DNA of 14,531 nt from an uncultured Candidatus Altimarinota bacterium (GTDB lineage: Bacteria; Patescibacteriota; Gracilibacteria; BD1-5; UBA2023): positions 1 through 14,531 of the forward strand of contig CALHQS010000042.1 of the NCBI GenBank assembly GCA_938036655.1. The letters run 5' to 3'. The translations under genes and the position numbers were made by a program. Below the pieces are notes generated by a model. The model was given only the letters and a program-made list of their open reading frames with translations. It made no database searches and had not been told where the DNA came from. Within the stretch, counting starts at the first letter, position 1. The number at the start of each line of letters is the position of its first letter. Shown here piece by piece: positions 7,235-14,474 of this stretch.

Positions 7235-9136
7235 ATGACGTATAATTCAAGTAATATTCAGGTTTTGGAAGGGCTTGAGCCCGTGCGAAAACGACCTGGA
7301 ATGTATATTGGTTCGACGGATGAACGCGGTTTGCATCATCTTGTTTGGGAAATTGTCGACAACTCGATTGATGAAGCAATGGCTGGGCACGCGAGCCATA
7401 TTATTGTGACGATGCACGCGGATGGTTCTGTTTCTGTGGAAGATGATGGGCGCGGAATTCCTGTCGATATTCATCCAAAAACTGGAAAATCAGCCCTTGA
7501 AACGGTGATGACTGTCCTTCATGCGGGTGGAAAATTCGGTGGAGATGAGTCAGGATATAAGGTTTCTGGTGGGCTTCACGGTGTGGGTGCGTCTGTGGTG
7601 AATGCACTTTCTACCAAAATGCAGGTTTGGGTACATAAGGATGGCAAAATTTTCACACAATCATACCAAACAGGCGTGCCTGATGGGCAAGTAGCTCCAA
7701 CAGGCGAGACAACTGATAAACACGGAACAATTGTTCGGTTCTGGCCAGATGCGACAATGTTTACGACAGTGGCTTTCAATTATGACACCATCAAGATTCG
7801 CCTTCGTCAACAGGCTTACTTGACCAAAGGGATCACCATCACTCTGGTGAATGAATTTGAAGATACCAAATATCGATTTTTCTTCGAGGGGGGTATTGAA
7901 TCATATGTTCACTATCTCAATCGTACTTCTGAGGTTATCACGGATGAAGTTTTTTACGTTGACAAGCAAATTGACAATGTAGCCGTAGAAATCGCACTTC
8001 AATACAAAAAAGATGACTACACAGAAAAATTGATTTCTTTCGTAAATAATGTGATTACGCCAGAGGGCGGAACGCATGTGGTTGGTTTCCGAACGGCACT
8101 CACGCGAACAATGAACAAATATGCTCGCGAACAAGAAATTCTCAAAGAAAAAGATCAGAATCTCACTTCTGAAGATATGATCGAAGGACTTACGGCGATT
8201 ATTTCTGTTAAAGTTCCAGAACCACAATTTGAAGGACAAACCAAAGGAAAACTCGGAACACCTGAAGCCAAAGGGATTACTGATCGCGTGATGGGGGAGG
8301 CTTTTTATGATTTTTTGCAGGAAAATCCTCGCACTGCCAAAGTAATGATTGAAAAATGTCTTTTGGCGGCTCGAGCGCGTGCGGCGGCTCGCAATGCTCG
8401 TGATACTATTATCCGAAAAGGTGTGCTTGAAGGGGCTGGTCTTCCAGGGAAGCTCGCTGACTGTTCAAGTCGCGACAATACAAAAACGGAATTGTACCTT
8501 GTGGAGGGGGATTCTGCCGGTGGTACCGCCAAGACTGGTCGTGACCGAAAATTTCAGGCGATTTTTTCACTTCGCGGTAAAATCCTCAATACAGAACAGG
8601 CTCGTCTCGACAAAGCCTTTGCTAATGCTGAAATCAAAGGATTGATTATGGCACTTGGAACGGGTGTAGGCGAAAGTTTTGACTATTCCAAATTGCGCTA
8701 CAATCGTATCGTGATTATGACCGATGCCGATGTGGATGGAGCACATATCCGTACGCTTTTGCTCACTTTTTTCTTCCGATATTTTAAAGAATTGGTTGAG
8801 CGCGGACATATTTATATTGCGAATCCTCCACTCTATAAACTTTCTCGTGGAAAAAGCACTTGGTACGCCTACAATGACGCTCAGAAAGATGCTTTGATTG
8901 CGGAGCATGGTATCGTGACAGACGGAATTCAGCGTTATAAAGGGCTTGGAGAAATGAATGCGGAACAGCTCTGGGAGACAACTCTTGACCCAGAAACTCG
9001 AAAAATGTTCCAGGTAAAAATCGAAGATGCTGAGCGTGCTGATGAAATTTTCAAAATGCTGATGGGTGAAGAAGTGGCTCCACGAAAGCACTTTATTCAG
9101 TCTCGCGCCAAAAATGTAATGAATCTTGATCTCTAA
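7235..9136 (+). CDS. gyrB: DNA gyrase subunit B
   Basis: This is the ATPase subunit of gyrase, which with GyrA introduces negative supercoils into DNA. The 633 residues match the short GyrB form without the long insert of some Proteobacteria. The GHKL ATPase domain shows EIVDNSIDEA (Glu39 as likely catalytic base, Asn43), DGRGIP (71-76), LHAGGKF (95-101) and GGLHGVGAS (112-120). The transducer domain follows. The TOPRIM region has LYLVEGDSAGGT (Glu near 424) and the metal-binding DADVDGAHI near 496-504. The C-terminus has RYKGLGEMNAEQLWETT and ends in NLDL. The features favour GyrB over ParE, though a paralogue cannot be excluded without gyrA/parC context. The stop TAA overlaps the terminator stem. 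gyrA is not adjacent. There is no in-frame UGA. Confidence 0.95.
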   Translation: MTYNSSNIQVLEGLEPVRKRPGMYIGSTDERGLHHLVWEIVDNSIDEAMAGHASHIIVTMHADGSVSVEDDGRGIPVDIHPKTGKSALETVMTVLHAGGKFGGDESGYKVSGGLHGVGASVVNALSTKMQVWVHKDGKIFTQSYQTGVPDGQVAPTGETTDKHGTIVRFWPDATMFTTVAFNYDTIKIRLRQQAYLTKGITITLVNEFEDTKYRFFFEGGIESYVHYLNRTSEVITDEVFYVDKQIDNVAVEIALQYKKDDYTEKLISFVNNVITPEGGTHVVGFRTALTRTMNKYAREQEILKEKDQNLTSEDMIEGLTAIISVKVPEPQFEGQTKGKLGTPEAKGITDRVMGEAFYDFLQENPRTAKVMIEKCLLAARARAAARNARDTIIRKGVLEGAGLPGKLADCSSRDNTKTELYLVEGDSAGGTAKTGRDRKFQAIFSLRGKILNTEQARLDKAFANAEIKGLIMALGTGVGESFDYSKLRYNRIVIMTDADVDGAHIRTLLLTFFFRYFKELVERGHIYIANPPLYKLSRGKSTWYAYNDAQKDALIAEHGIVTDGIQRYKGLGEMNAEQLWETTLDPETRKMFQVKIEDAERADEIFKMLMGEEVAPRKHFIQSRAKNVMNLDL

Positions 9137-9158
9137 AATTCCCGTTTTGGGAATTTTT
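9135..9158 (+). terminator. Terminator after gyrB
   Basis: AAAATTCCC (9135-9143) pairs with GGGAATTTT (9149-9157) around the loop GTTTT, followed by a T. The gyrB TAA (9134-9136) forms part of the 5' arm. No convincing promoter was seen between this and the MFS gene, which may be reached by read-through. Confidence 0.75.
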
Positions 9159-9196
9159 CCACAAATGGAGAGTTTTTTAATTTTTCAAAATAAAGT

Positions 9197-10483
9197 ATGA
9201 ATCAAAAAATACAATCAACCGAAAAAATCTCTCAGGATTGGAAGAAAAAATTTTATCTCATCTGGACAGGGCAGGCCTTTTCGATTATTAGTAGTTCGGC
9301 GGTGTCTTTTGCACTTACGACTTGGCTTACACTCGAATATCAGTCGGCGGAAGTACTTTTGACTTCGGCGCTTGCGTGGCTCTTGCCGAGCGCTATCCTT
9401 TCGCCTTTTGCGGGTGTATATGTAGATCGTTGGAACAAAAAATGGACAATGATAATTTCTGATGGTCTAGTATCAGTTTTTACAATTATCATGGCGATTT
9501 TTCTGATGCAAGGCGGAGATCAGCTCATGGTGATTTATATTTTGATGGCGCTTCGTTCGATAGCAAGCGCGTTTCATGGGCCGTCAATGCAGGCTTCGAT
9601 GCCACTTTTGGCTCCGCAGAACGAGCTTATGCGTATCGCAAGTGTCAATCAGATGATTCAGGGGGTTTCGAGTATTGCAGGTCCAGCCCTTGGTGGTGCG
9701 CTGCTTGTGCTTTTGCCAATAAGCCAAATTTTATTTTTGGACGTTCTCGGTGCTGCAATTGCGATTACTTTTTTGCTTTTTGTAAAATTCCCAAAAGAAG
9801 AAAAACAAAAATCACAAAACAGTGTGAAACAAGTTTTGATCGAAATGGTAGATTGATGGCGTGCGCTTCGTGAAAATCGTGGAATTTTTTGGCTTTTCGT
9901 TTATGGTGTACTCTCATCGTTTTTTGTCATGCCAGTCGTTATTTTGCTTTCGCTCGTGATTAAAACACATTTTCATGGTGGTGAATTTGAAATTACTGTT
10001 TCTAATATTGCCTTTGCAATTGGAATGATTGCGGGAAGTATGCTTTTGTATATAAGAAATTTTAAAACGCACAAAGCCAAAATCGAAATGTGGTCGTATG
10101 CTTTTTTTGGTTCATTTTTTATTATTTCAGGATTACTTCCAGAGAATTTTTTCTGGCCATTTGCGATTATTATGGGAATTATTGGGGTGGTAATGTCTAT
10201 CACACAATCCGCATCCATGGCACTTATGCAGGAAAAAATCCCACAAGAAAAACTTGGGCGCGTGTTGTCGCTCTATATGGGGCTTGCCAGTATTCCGTCA
10301 ATTATCGGACTTTTGGTAGCTAATGATTTGATCAAAATTTTTGGTGGTGTCATGAATCTGATTATTTTTTCAGGAATTGGATATATCGTGATCGCAATTT
10401 TATTAATTTTTAATAAACCCGTGAATGCTATGATTGCGGACGATATTGCTCAAGAAGATAAAAATTCTCAAAAATCAGAATAA
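9197..10483 (+). CDS. MFS transporter (exporter-like), one in-frame UGA
   Basis: A 428-residue, roughly 12-helix major facilitator protein in the inner membrane. The N-terminal half has FYLIWTGQAFSIISSSAVSFAL and the loop-2/3 signature GVYVDRWNKKW, resembling the drug or siderophore exporter branch (MFS_3/EntS-like); the substrate cannot be told from the sequence. A TGA at 9854-9856 (codon 220) splits it under the standard code. The same frame continues at once with WRALRENRGIFWLFVYG and five or six more helices to TAA at 10481-10483. The break lies in the cytoplasmic stretch before the seventh helix, where relatives usually have an E/D-G-aromatic/leucine motif, so Gly fits well. The downstream half lacks a start codon in a sensible place, which argues against two genes. 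There is no Shine-Dalgarno and no clear promoter of its own. Confidence 0.88.
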
Positions 10484-10500
10484 TTCTGATTTTTATTTTT
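10471..10500 (+). terminator. Terminator after the MFS gene, with the stop codon as its loop
   Basis: AAAATCAGAA (10471-10480) pairs perfectly with TTCTGATTTT (10484-10493), followed by ATTTTTTT. The three-base loop is the TAA stop codon itself, so the last codons of the gene form the 5' arm. Confidence 0.8.
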
Positions 10501-10503
10501 TTC

Positions 10504-10530
10504 TTGCAACTCGCCAAAAATCCGTATAAT
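10504..10530 (+). promoter_or_regulatory. Predicted terC promoter
   Basis: TTGCAA (10504-10509), a 15-bp spacer and a perfect TATAAT (10525-10530). The predicted leader is about 26 nt, too short for the manganese riboswitch found upstream of E. coli alx. Confidence 0.5.
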
Positions 10531-10562
10531 ACAATGACTTTAAAAATTTTTGATTTTCTCTT

Positions 10563-11555
10563 ATGGAATTATTTTGATATCCGATTTGGCTTGTAATTGG
10601 CTTTGCAGTGCTGATTCTCATTATGCTTGCGATGGATTTGGGTATTTTCAATAAAAAAGCACATGAAATTTCCAATCGCGAAGCGCTCATTACCTCGATT
10701 ATCTGGATTTCGCTTGCAATGGCGTTTTCTGGGCTTATTTGGGCAATTCATGGGCCGCAAGATTTTGCGAAATTTCAGGCGGCATATTGGGTAGAAAAAG
10801 CGCTTTCTGTCGATAATTTGTTTGTATTTATTTTGGTTTTTGGTTTTTTTAAAATTCCAAAAAAATATCAACACGAAGTTTTGTTCTATGGTGTGCTTGG
10901 AGCGATTATTTTCCGCGCGATTTTTATTTTTGCGGGCGTTGGAATTATCGAATTAACACAAATTCCACAACATGTTTTTTCGCTTCCAGCTCAGCACGGA
11001 CCACTCAATCCGATTATGCTCGGATTTGGAATTTTCCTTTTGTATTCGGGTATTAAGTCCTGGGGTGAAGAAAAAGAGGAAAAGCCTGATATTTCCCACA
11101 GCTTTGGATATCGTCTCGTGAACAAATTTTTCAAAGTTTCCAAAGATTTTGACGGCGACAAATTTTTCACGATTCAAAACGGCATCAAGATGGCGACGCC
11201 ACTTTTCGTCGCACTGATCATCATCGAATTGATGGATGTGGTTTTCGCGATTGACTCGATTCCTGCGATTTTTTCTATCGCGCCGCACGATCCGTTCATT
11301 CTCTATACTTCCAATATTTTTGCGGTTCTTGGGCTTCGTTCGTTATATTTTTTGCTCGCCAATTCACTCAATTTGTTCTCCAAATTGCATTACGGCCTCG
11401 CGATTATTCTCTCGTTTATCGGCCTCAAAATGATTATCGCGCCGTGGTATCACTTCGACATCATGTATTCGCTTGCGTTCATCGCAGCGATACTCGTGGC
11501 GACGGTGATTTGGTCAATCTATTCCAATACGCATTCTGAAAAAACTCCTTCATAA
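10563..11555 (+). CDS. terC: TerC/Alx-family integral membrane protein, UGA at codon 5
   Basis: A 330-residue protein of the TerC/Alx family, linked in other bacteria to manganese efflux and metal loading of exported proteins, and to tellurite resistance in some members. The likely start is ATG 10563: M-E-L-F, then TGA (10575-10577), then YPIWLVIGFAVLILIMLAMDLG. A later ATG at 10608 would give 315 residues but remove most of the first helix. The family motifs EKALSVDN (78-85), FYGVLGAIIFRAIFIFAG and, near 220-236, IELMDVVFAIDSIPAIF, with its membrane acidic residues, are intact, followed by YTSNIFAVLGLRSLYFLLA. About nine membrane helices are expected. Length and N-terminal alignment are closer to E. 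coli Alx, which I recall starting MNTVGTP, so the UGA matches Gly5. It has its own promoter and terminator. Metal specificity is not shown by the sequence. Confidence 0.92.
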
Positions 11556-11567
11556 GGAGTTTTTTTG
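11539..11567 (+). terminator. Terminator after terC
   Basis: AAAAAACTCCTT (11539-11550) pairs perfectly with AAGGAGTTTTTT (11554-11565) around the loop CAT, followed by a T and G. The TAA stop (11553-11555) spans the loop and the 3' arm. Confidence 0.85.
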
Positions 11568-11677
11568 TTAATTTTTTTCAAAAATTCATTATTGCAATTT
11601 TTCGCATTAAGAAAAAATTCGCGAAAAATTCGATTTTTTAAAAATATTTTGTTTGTTTTTGAAAAATTTTTTATTTT

Positions 11678-11705
11678 TTGGTGCAAATATTGGTCACAAG
11701 ATAAT
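11678..11705 (+). promoter_or_regulatory. Possible promoter of the small ORF at 11722
   Basis: TTGGTG (11678-11683), 16 bp and GATAAT (11700-11705) would give a leader of about 10 nt before the ATG at 11722. The region is very AT-rich, so chance matches are likely. Confidence 0.25.
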
Positions 11706-11721
11706 TTGAACATTGACATGA

Positions 11722-11898
11722 ATGAAAATTTTTTATTATTTTTTCATCACCTTTGGTATTGGAATAATAGTTTATTCAGCTTTCATTGGTGCACATATTT
11801 GGCGTGACATTGGTTTCAAAACAATCAGTATCCACTTCGCAGATATGTGTGCGGTGCCAGTCTTTTATAAGATCGTACCAAATGGGAGAGAACCATAA
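11722..11898 (+). CDS. Possible 58-residue single-helix membrane protein
   Basis: ATG AAA ATT TTT begins a 58-codon frame ending in TAA 11896-11898. Residues about 3-25 (FYYFFITFGIGIIVYSAF) form a strong hydrophobic helix, followed by AHIWRDIGFKTISIHFADM and a polar tail ending NGREP. It contains no UGA. A possible promoter lies upstream at the spacing usual here, and the frame starts like other genes in this window, without a Shine-Dalgarno. I do not recognise the family. A competing ATG four bases upstream opens another frame (start 11718) that contains a TGA and looks less protein-like. It may be a small inner-membrane protein or a chance frame in an AT-rich gap. Confidence 0.4.
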   Translation: MKIFYYFFITFGIGIIVYSAFIGAHIWRDIGFKTISIHFADMCAVPVFYKIVPNGREP

Positions 11899-12086
11899 AA
11901 TACAGAAAACAATAAACACTCAAAAACCTAACAAAAGTAATTTTAAAAGCTCTGTTAATATTTTTATGAACATCACGAAGAAATAATTCTAAATATATTA
12001 AATTATAAGAAAAGTTTTTAAAAATCAAAATTTTTTAACATGTTTTATCATTATCTTGATTCTATTTTCGTCATAGTAAAATTTGC
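11899..12086. other. AT-rich gap with no recognised feature
   Basis: Nothing convincing was seen on either strand: no hairpin followed by a T-run, no repeat, and no frame with a protein-like composition. Several long frames open here only because TGA is not counted as a stop. Confidence 0.5.
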
Positions 12087-12122
12087 TTGAAAAAAACATT
12101 TTTTCCCATATAATTGGGAAAA
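12087..12122 (+). promoter_or_regulatory. lepA promoter with the -10 box in the loop of a palindrome
   Basis: TTGAAA (12087-12092), a 16-bp spacer and a perfect TATAAT (12109-12114) predict a start near 12121 and a leader of about 22 nt. The -10 box is flanked by exact inverted arms TTTTCCCA (12101-12108) and TGGGAAAA (12115-12122), followed by TTTTTT. The same bases could be an operator or a weak terminator for upstream transcription. Confidence 0.55.
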
Positions 12123-12142
12123 TTTTTTAAAATTCTCATCAA

Positions 12143-14023
12143 ATGAAACTAAAATCTATTCGAAATTTTTGTATTATTGCGCATATCGATCACGGAAAAT
12201 CAACCTTGGCGGATCGTCTGATGGAAATCTCTGGAACAGTGGAAAAACGCGAAATGGAAGAGCAGAAGCTTGATTCTATGGACTTGGAACGTGAACGTGG
12301 GATTACAATCAAGTTGACGCCCGTGCGCATGGACTGGAAGGGGACTGAGCTCAATCTCATTGATACTCCCGGACATGTGGATTTTCAGTACGAGGTTTCG
12401 CGTTCGCTTGCGTCCGTAGAGGGCGCCGTGCTCGTCGTGGATGCGACGCAGGGAATTGAGGCGCAGACGCTTTCCAATGTATATTTGGCGATTGAAAACG
12501 AGCTCGAAATTATTCCAGTTTTGAATAAAATTGACTTGCCGAGTGCTGATGTGGATAAAGTTTCTGAAGAAATTATTTCACTCTTGGGCTGCAAAAAAGA
12601 AGATATTCTCGCGGTTTCTGCCAAAACAGGTCTCAATGTTGAAACGGTTCTGGATGCCATCGTAGAGCGAATTCCTGAGCCGCGAAAACTTTCCAAAAAT
12701 TCTGAAATTCTGCCACATGAAACAGCTGAAAATGACGCAGAAAGTGTGAAGGCATTGATTTTTGACTCTCAGTACGATATGTATAAGGGAGTTGTAGTCT
12801 ATGTAAAGCTCTTTTCTGGTGAGATCAAAAAAGGCAGTAAACTTGAATTTATCAATACAGGTGCCAAAATCGAAGCACTTGAAGTAGGTTGCTTTAAGCC
12901 AAAATATTTCCCAACAGGCGTTTTGTATGAAGGTGAAATTGGCTACATCGTGACTGGCCTCAAATCCCTTCAGGATGCCCGCGTGGGTGACACTATTTTT
13001 GCTGGAAATCCAGAAAATAAACACGCGATTCAGGGATTTAAATCCATTACGCCATATATTTTTGCAGGAATTTATCCAGTAGAAACTGATGAATATCCAA
13101 AAATGAAGGACGCGATTGAAAAATTGCAACTTAATGATTCCTCATTGGTCGTGGAACATGAGGCGTCGCCAGCGCTCGGATATGGCTTCCGTGCAGGGTT
13201 TTTGGGGCTTTTGCATTTGGATATTGTCAAAGAGCGACTTTGGCGTGAACATGCGATGGATGTGATTATTACGAGCCCGCAAGTAACATACAAAGTACTC
13301 ATTCCTGGTGACAAAAGTGCAGAATTTCCACGACTTCATCCAGAAACCATTGAATTTGAAGGGAAAACTTGTACGTATCTCAATATTTCTAATCCAGAAG
13401 AATTGCCAAAACCAGGGACATATATTCATATTGAGGAGCCGATTGCGCGCGTGGAAATGATTACGCCGAATGCGTATATTGGAAATCTTATGCAGTTGGC
13501 GCAGGAACGCCGTGGAATTTTCAAAAATCAAACATATCTTGATTCTGATCGCGTGATTTTGCATTATGAAATCCCGATGTCGGAACTTGTGGGAGATTTT
13601 TATGATGATCTCAAGAGTCTTTCTTCCGGATACGCAAGCTTGCATTATGAGCCATTTGCATACAAAATTGATGATATTGTCAAGCTCGACATCAAGGTTG
13701 CGGGCGAAAATGTGGACGCTTTTTCCATGCTCGTGCACCGATCTCGCGGGCGCCATATTGGTGGGAAAATCTGCGAAAAACTTAAAGAATCGATTCCAAA
13801 GGCGCAATTTGCGATTGCGATTCAGGCGGCCATTGGGAATGATATTATCGCGCGGGAAAATATTTCTGCATTGAGAAAAGATGTGACAGCGAAGCTCTAT
13901 GGAGGCGATATCACGCGAAAACGAAAGTTGCTCGAAAAACAAAAAGAAGGAAAGAAAAAAATGAAACAATTCGGGAAAGTATCGATTCCATCAGAAACTT
14001 TTGTAAATATTCTGAAAAAATAG
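12143..14023 (+). CDS. lepA: Elongation factor 4 (LepA) GTPase
   Basis: A ribosome-bound translational GTPase that can back-translocate tRNAs and helps translation and ribosome assembly under stress. The 626 residues compare with 599 in E. coli. GTPase motifs are clear: AHIDHGKST (13-21), ERGITIK (51-57), DTPGHVDF (74-81) and NKID (128-131). Domains II, III and V follow, with the LepA-specific C-terminus GGDITRKRKLLEKQKEGKKK before a final IPSETFVNILKK. Part of the extra length is a small insert after the G domain near residue 190 (SKNSEILPHETAEND), where many relatives have a short loop. The start ATG follows AAATTCTCATCAA with no Shine-Dalgarno, and the stop is TAG. No terminator hairpin was seen after it. 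It contains no in-frame UGA. Confidence 0.97.
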   Translation: MKLKSIRNFCIIAHIDHGKSTLADRLMEISGTVEKREMEEQKLDSMDLERERGITIKLTPVRMDWKGTELNLIDTPGHVDFQYEVSRSLASVEGAVLVVDATQGIEAQTLSNVYLAIENELEIIPVLNKIDLPSADVDKVSEEIISLLGCKKEDILAVSAKTGLNVETVLDAIVERIPEPRKLSKNSEILPHETAENDAESVKALIFDSQYDMYKGVVVYVKLFSGEIKKGSKLEFINTGAKIEALEVGCFKPKYFPTGVLYEGEIGYIVTGLKSLQDARVGDTIFAGNPENKHAIQGFKSITPYIFAGIYPVETDEYPKMKDAIEKLQLNDSSLVVEHEASPALGYGFRAGFLGLLHLDIVKERLWREHAMDVIITSPQVTYKVLIPGDKSAEFPRLHPETIEFEGKTCTYLNISNPEELPKPGTYIHIEEPIARVEMITPNAYIGNLMQLAQERRGIFKNQTYLDSDRVILHYEIPMSELVGDFYDDLKSLSSGYASLHYEPFAYKIDDIVKLDIKVAGENVDAFSMLVHRSRGRHIGGKICEKLKESIPKAQFAIAIQAAIGNDIIARENISALRKDVTAKLYGGDITRKRKLLEKQKEGKKKMKQFGKVSIPSETFVNILKK

Positions 14024-14026
14024 AAT

Positions 14027-14054
14027 TTGACAAAAATATAATTTTACTTATATT
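14027..14054 (+). promoter_or_regulatory. Strong consensus-like promoter of the four-cysteine protein gene
   Basis: A perfect TTGACA (14027-14032), a 16-bp spacer and TATATT (14049-14054), starting four bases after the lepA stop. It predicts a leader of about 75 nt, much longer than for most genes here. This is the only exact -35 consensus found in the window. Confidence 0.5.
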
Positions 14055-14136
14055 GACTTGACGATTGTGATTTTCTGCAAATTTTTTGTTGGGATTTTAC
14101 ATTATTACTATCAATTTTTTTCTGAAAGGAAATAAT

Positions 14137-14430
14137 ATGAACGCTGTTGAGCGTGTTGATGCTTTCAATCGTTGTTTGAGTCAAGTTGACTCTGGAATTT
14201 GCTCGCATTGTGGTGAAGAATTTTTTGAACCCAGCGAACGCAATCCGTTATTTGATTTAACGAGCTCTTCTATTTCTGGTTATTTGCCGCTGGGTGAATC
14301 TCTCATGTGTGCGAATTGTATCCATGAATTGGGTCATGAATGTGGCGATTTATCTGATATAATTATAATTGGCGAAGAAACCAGGGGCGAGTTTATAGAT
14401 ACAATCACTTGGGAATATAGCGAGAATTGA
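14137..14430 (+). CDS. Small four-cysteine (zinc-ribbon-like) protein of unknown function, ending at UGA
   Basis: The ATG at 14137 is preceded by AAAGGA (14125-14130) with a 6-nt gap, a real Shine-Dalgarno and the clearest in the window. This decides the start over a TTG 51 nt upstream. The 97 residues contain two CxxC pairs, CSHC (22-25) and CANC (58-61), suggesting a structural zinc site, then an acidic half (GEETRGEFIDTITWEYSEN). No family was recognised. The frame meets TGA at 14428-14430, six bases before a strong terminator. If UGA is glycine, the protein would run 22 residues further to TAA 14494-14496, through the terminator stem and its T-tract. Promoter, Shine-Dalgarno and TGA stop all look like a standard-code gene, so recent acquisition is plausible. 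I annotated the TGA-ended form and am unsure which is made. Confidence 0.6.
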   Translation: MNAVERVDAFNRCLSQVDSGICSHCGEEFFEPSERNPLFDLTSSSISGYLPLGESLMCANCIHELGHECGDLSDIIIIGEETRGEFIDTITWEYSEN

Positions 14431-14436
14431 TTTTTT

Positions 14437-14474
14437 AAAGAAGCTTCTTATTCAAGAAGTTTCTTTCTTTTTTT
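14437..14474 (+). terminator. Strong terminator after the four-cysteine protein gene
   Basis: AAAGAAGCTTCTT (14437-14449) pairs with AAGAAGTTTCTTT (14454-14466) with one G-T wobble and loop ATTC, followed by CTTTTTTT. It is the longest stem in the window (13 bp) and starts six bases after the TGA. Confidence 0.85.

Noticed and set aside
9854..9856. MFS gene as a pseudogene with a nonsense mutation, or two half-transporter genes
   Set aside because: Several genes here show the same isolated TGA with intact sequence on both sides and no frameshift, and the second half has no sensible start; a changed code explains all cases at once.
10484..10562. Manganese (yybP-ykoY) riboswitch upstream of the Alx-like gene
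   Set aside because: Only about 26 nt lie between the predicted transcription start and the ATG, too short for that riboswitch, and no such structure is visible.
10575..10577. UGA decoded as tryptophan (code 4) or selenocysteine
   Set aside because: The TerC and MFS sites fit glycine by family position, as I recall it. No SECIS-like hairpin was seen right after the TGAs and these families are not selenoproteins. The two sites in the left-edge gene do not discriminate Gly from Trp, so Trp is disfavoured rather than excluded.
11519..12028. Long minus-strand frame of about 170 codons when TGA is sense
   Set aside because: It needs five or more UGA codons, overlaps the end of terC and its terminator in antisense, and has a Lys/Asn/Phe-rich composition typical of AT-rich noncoding DNA.
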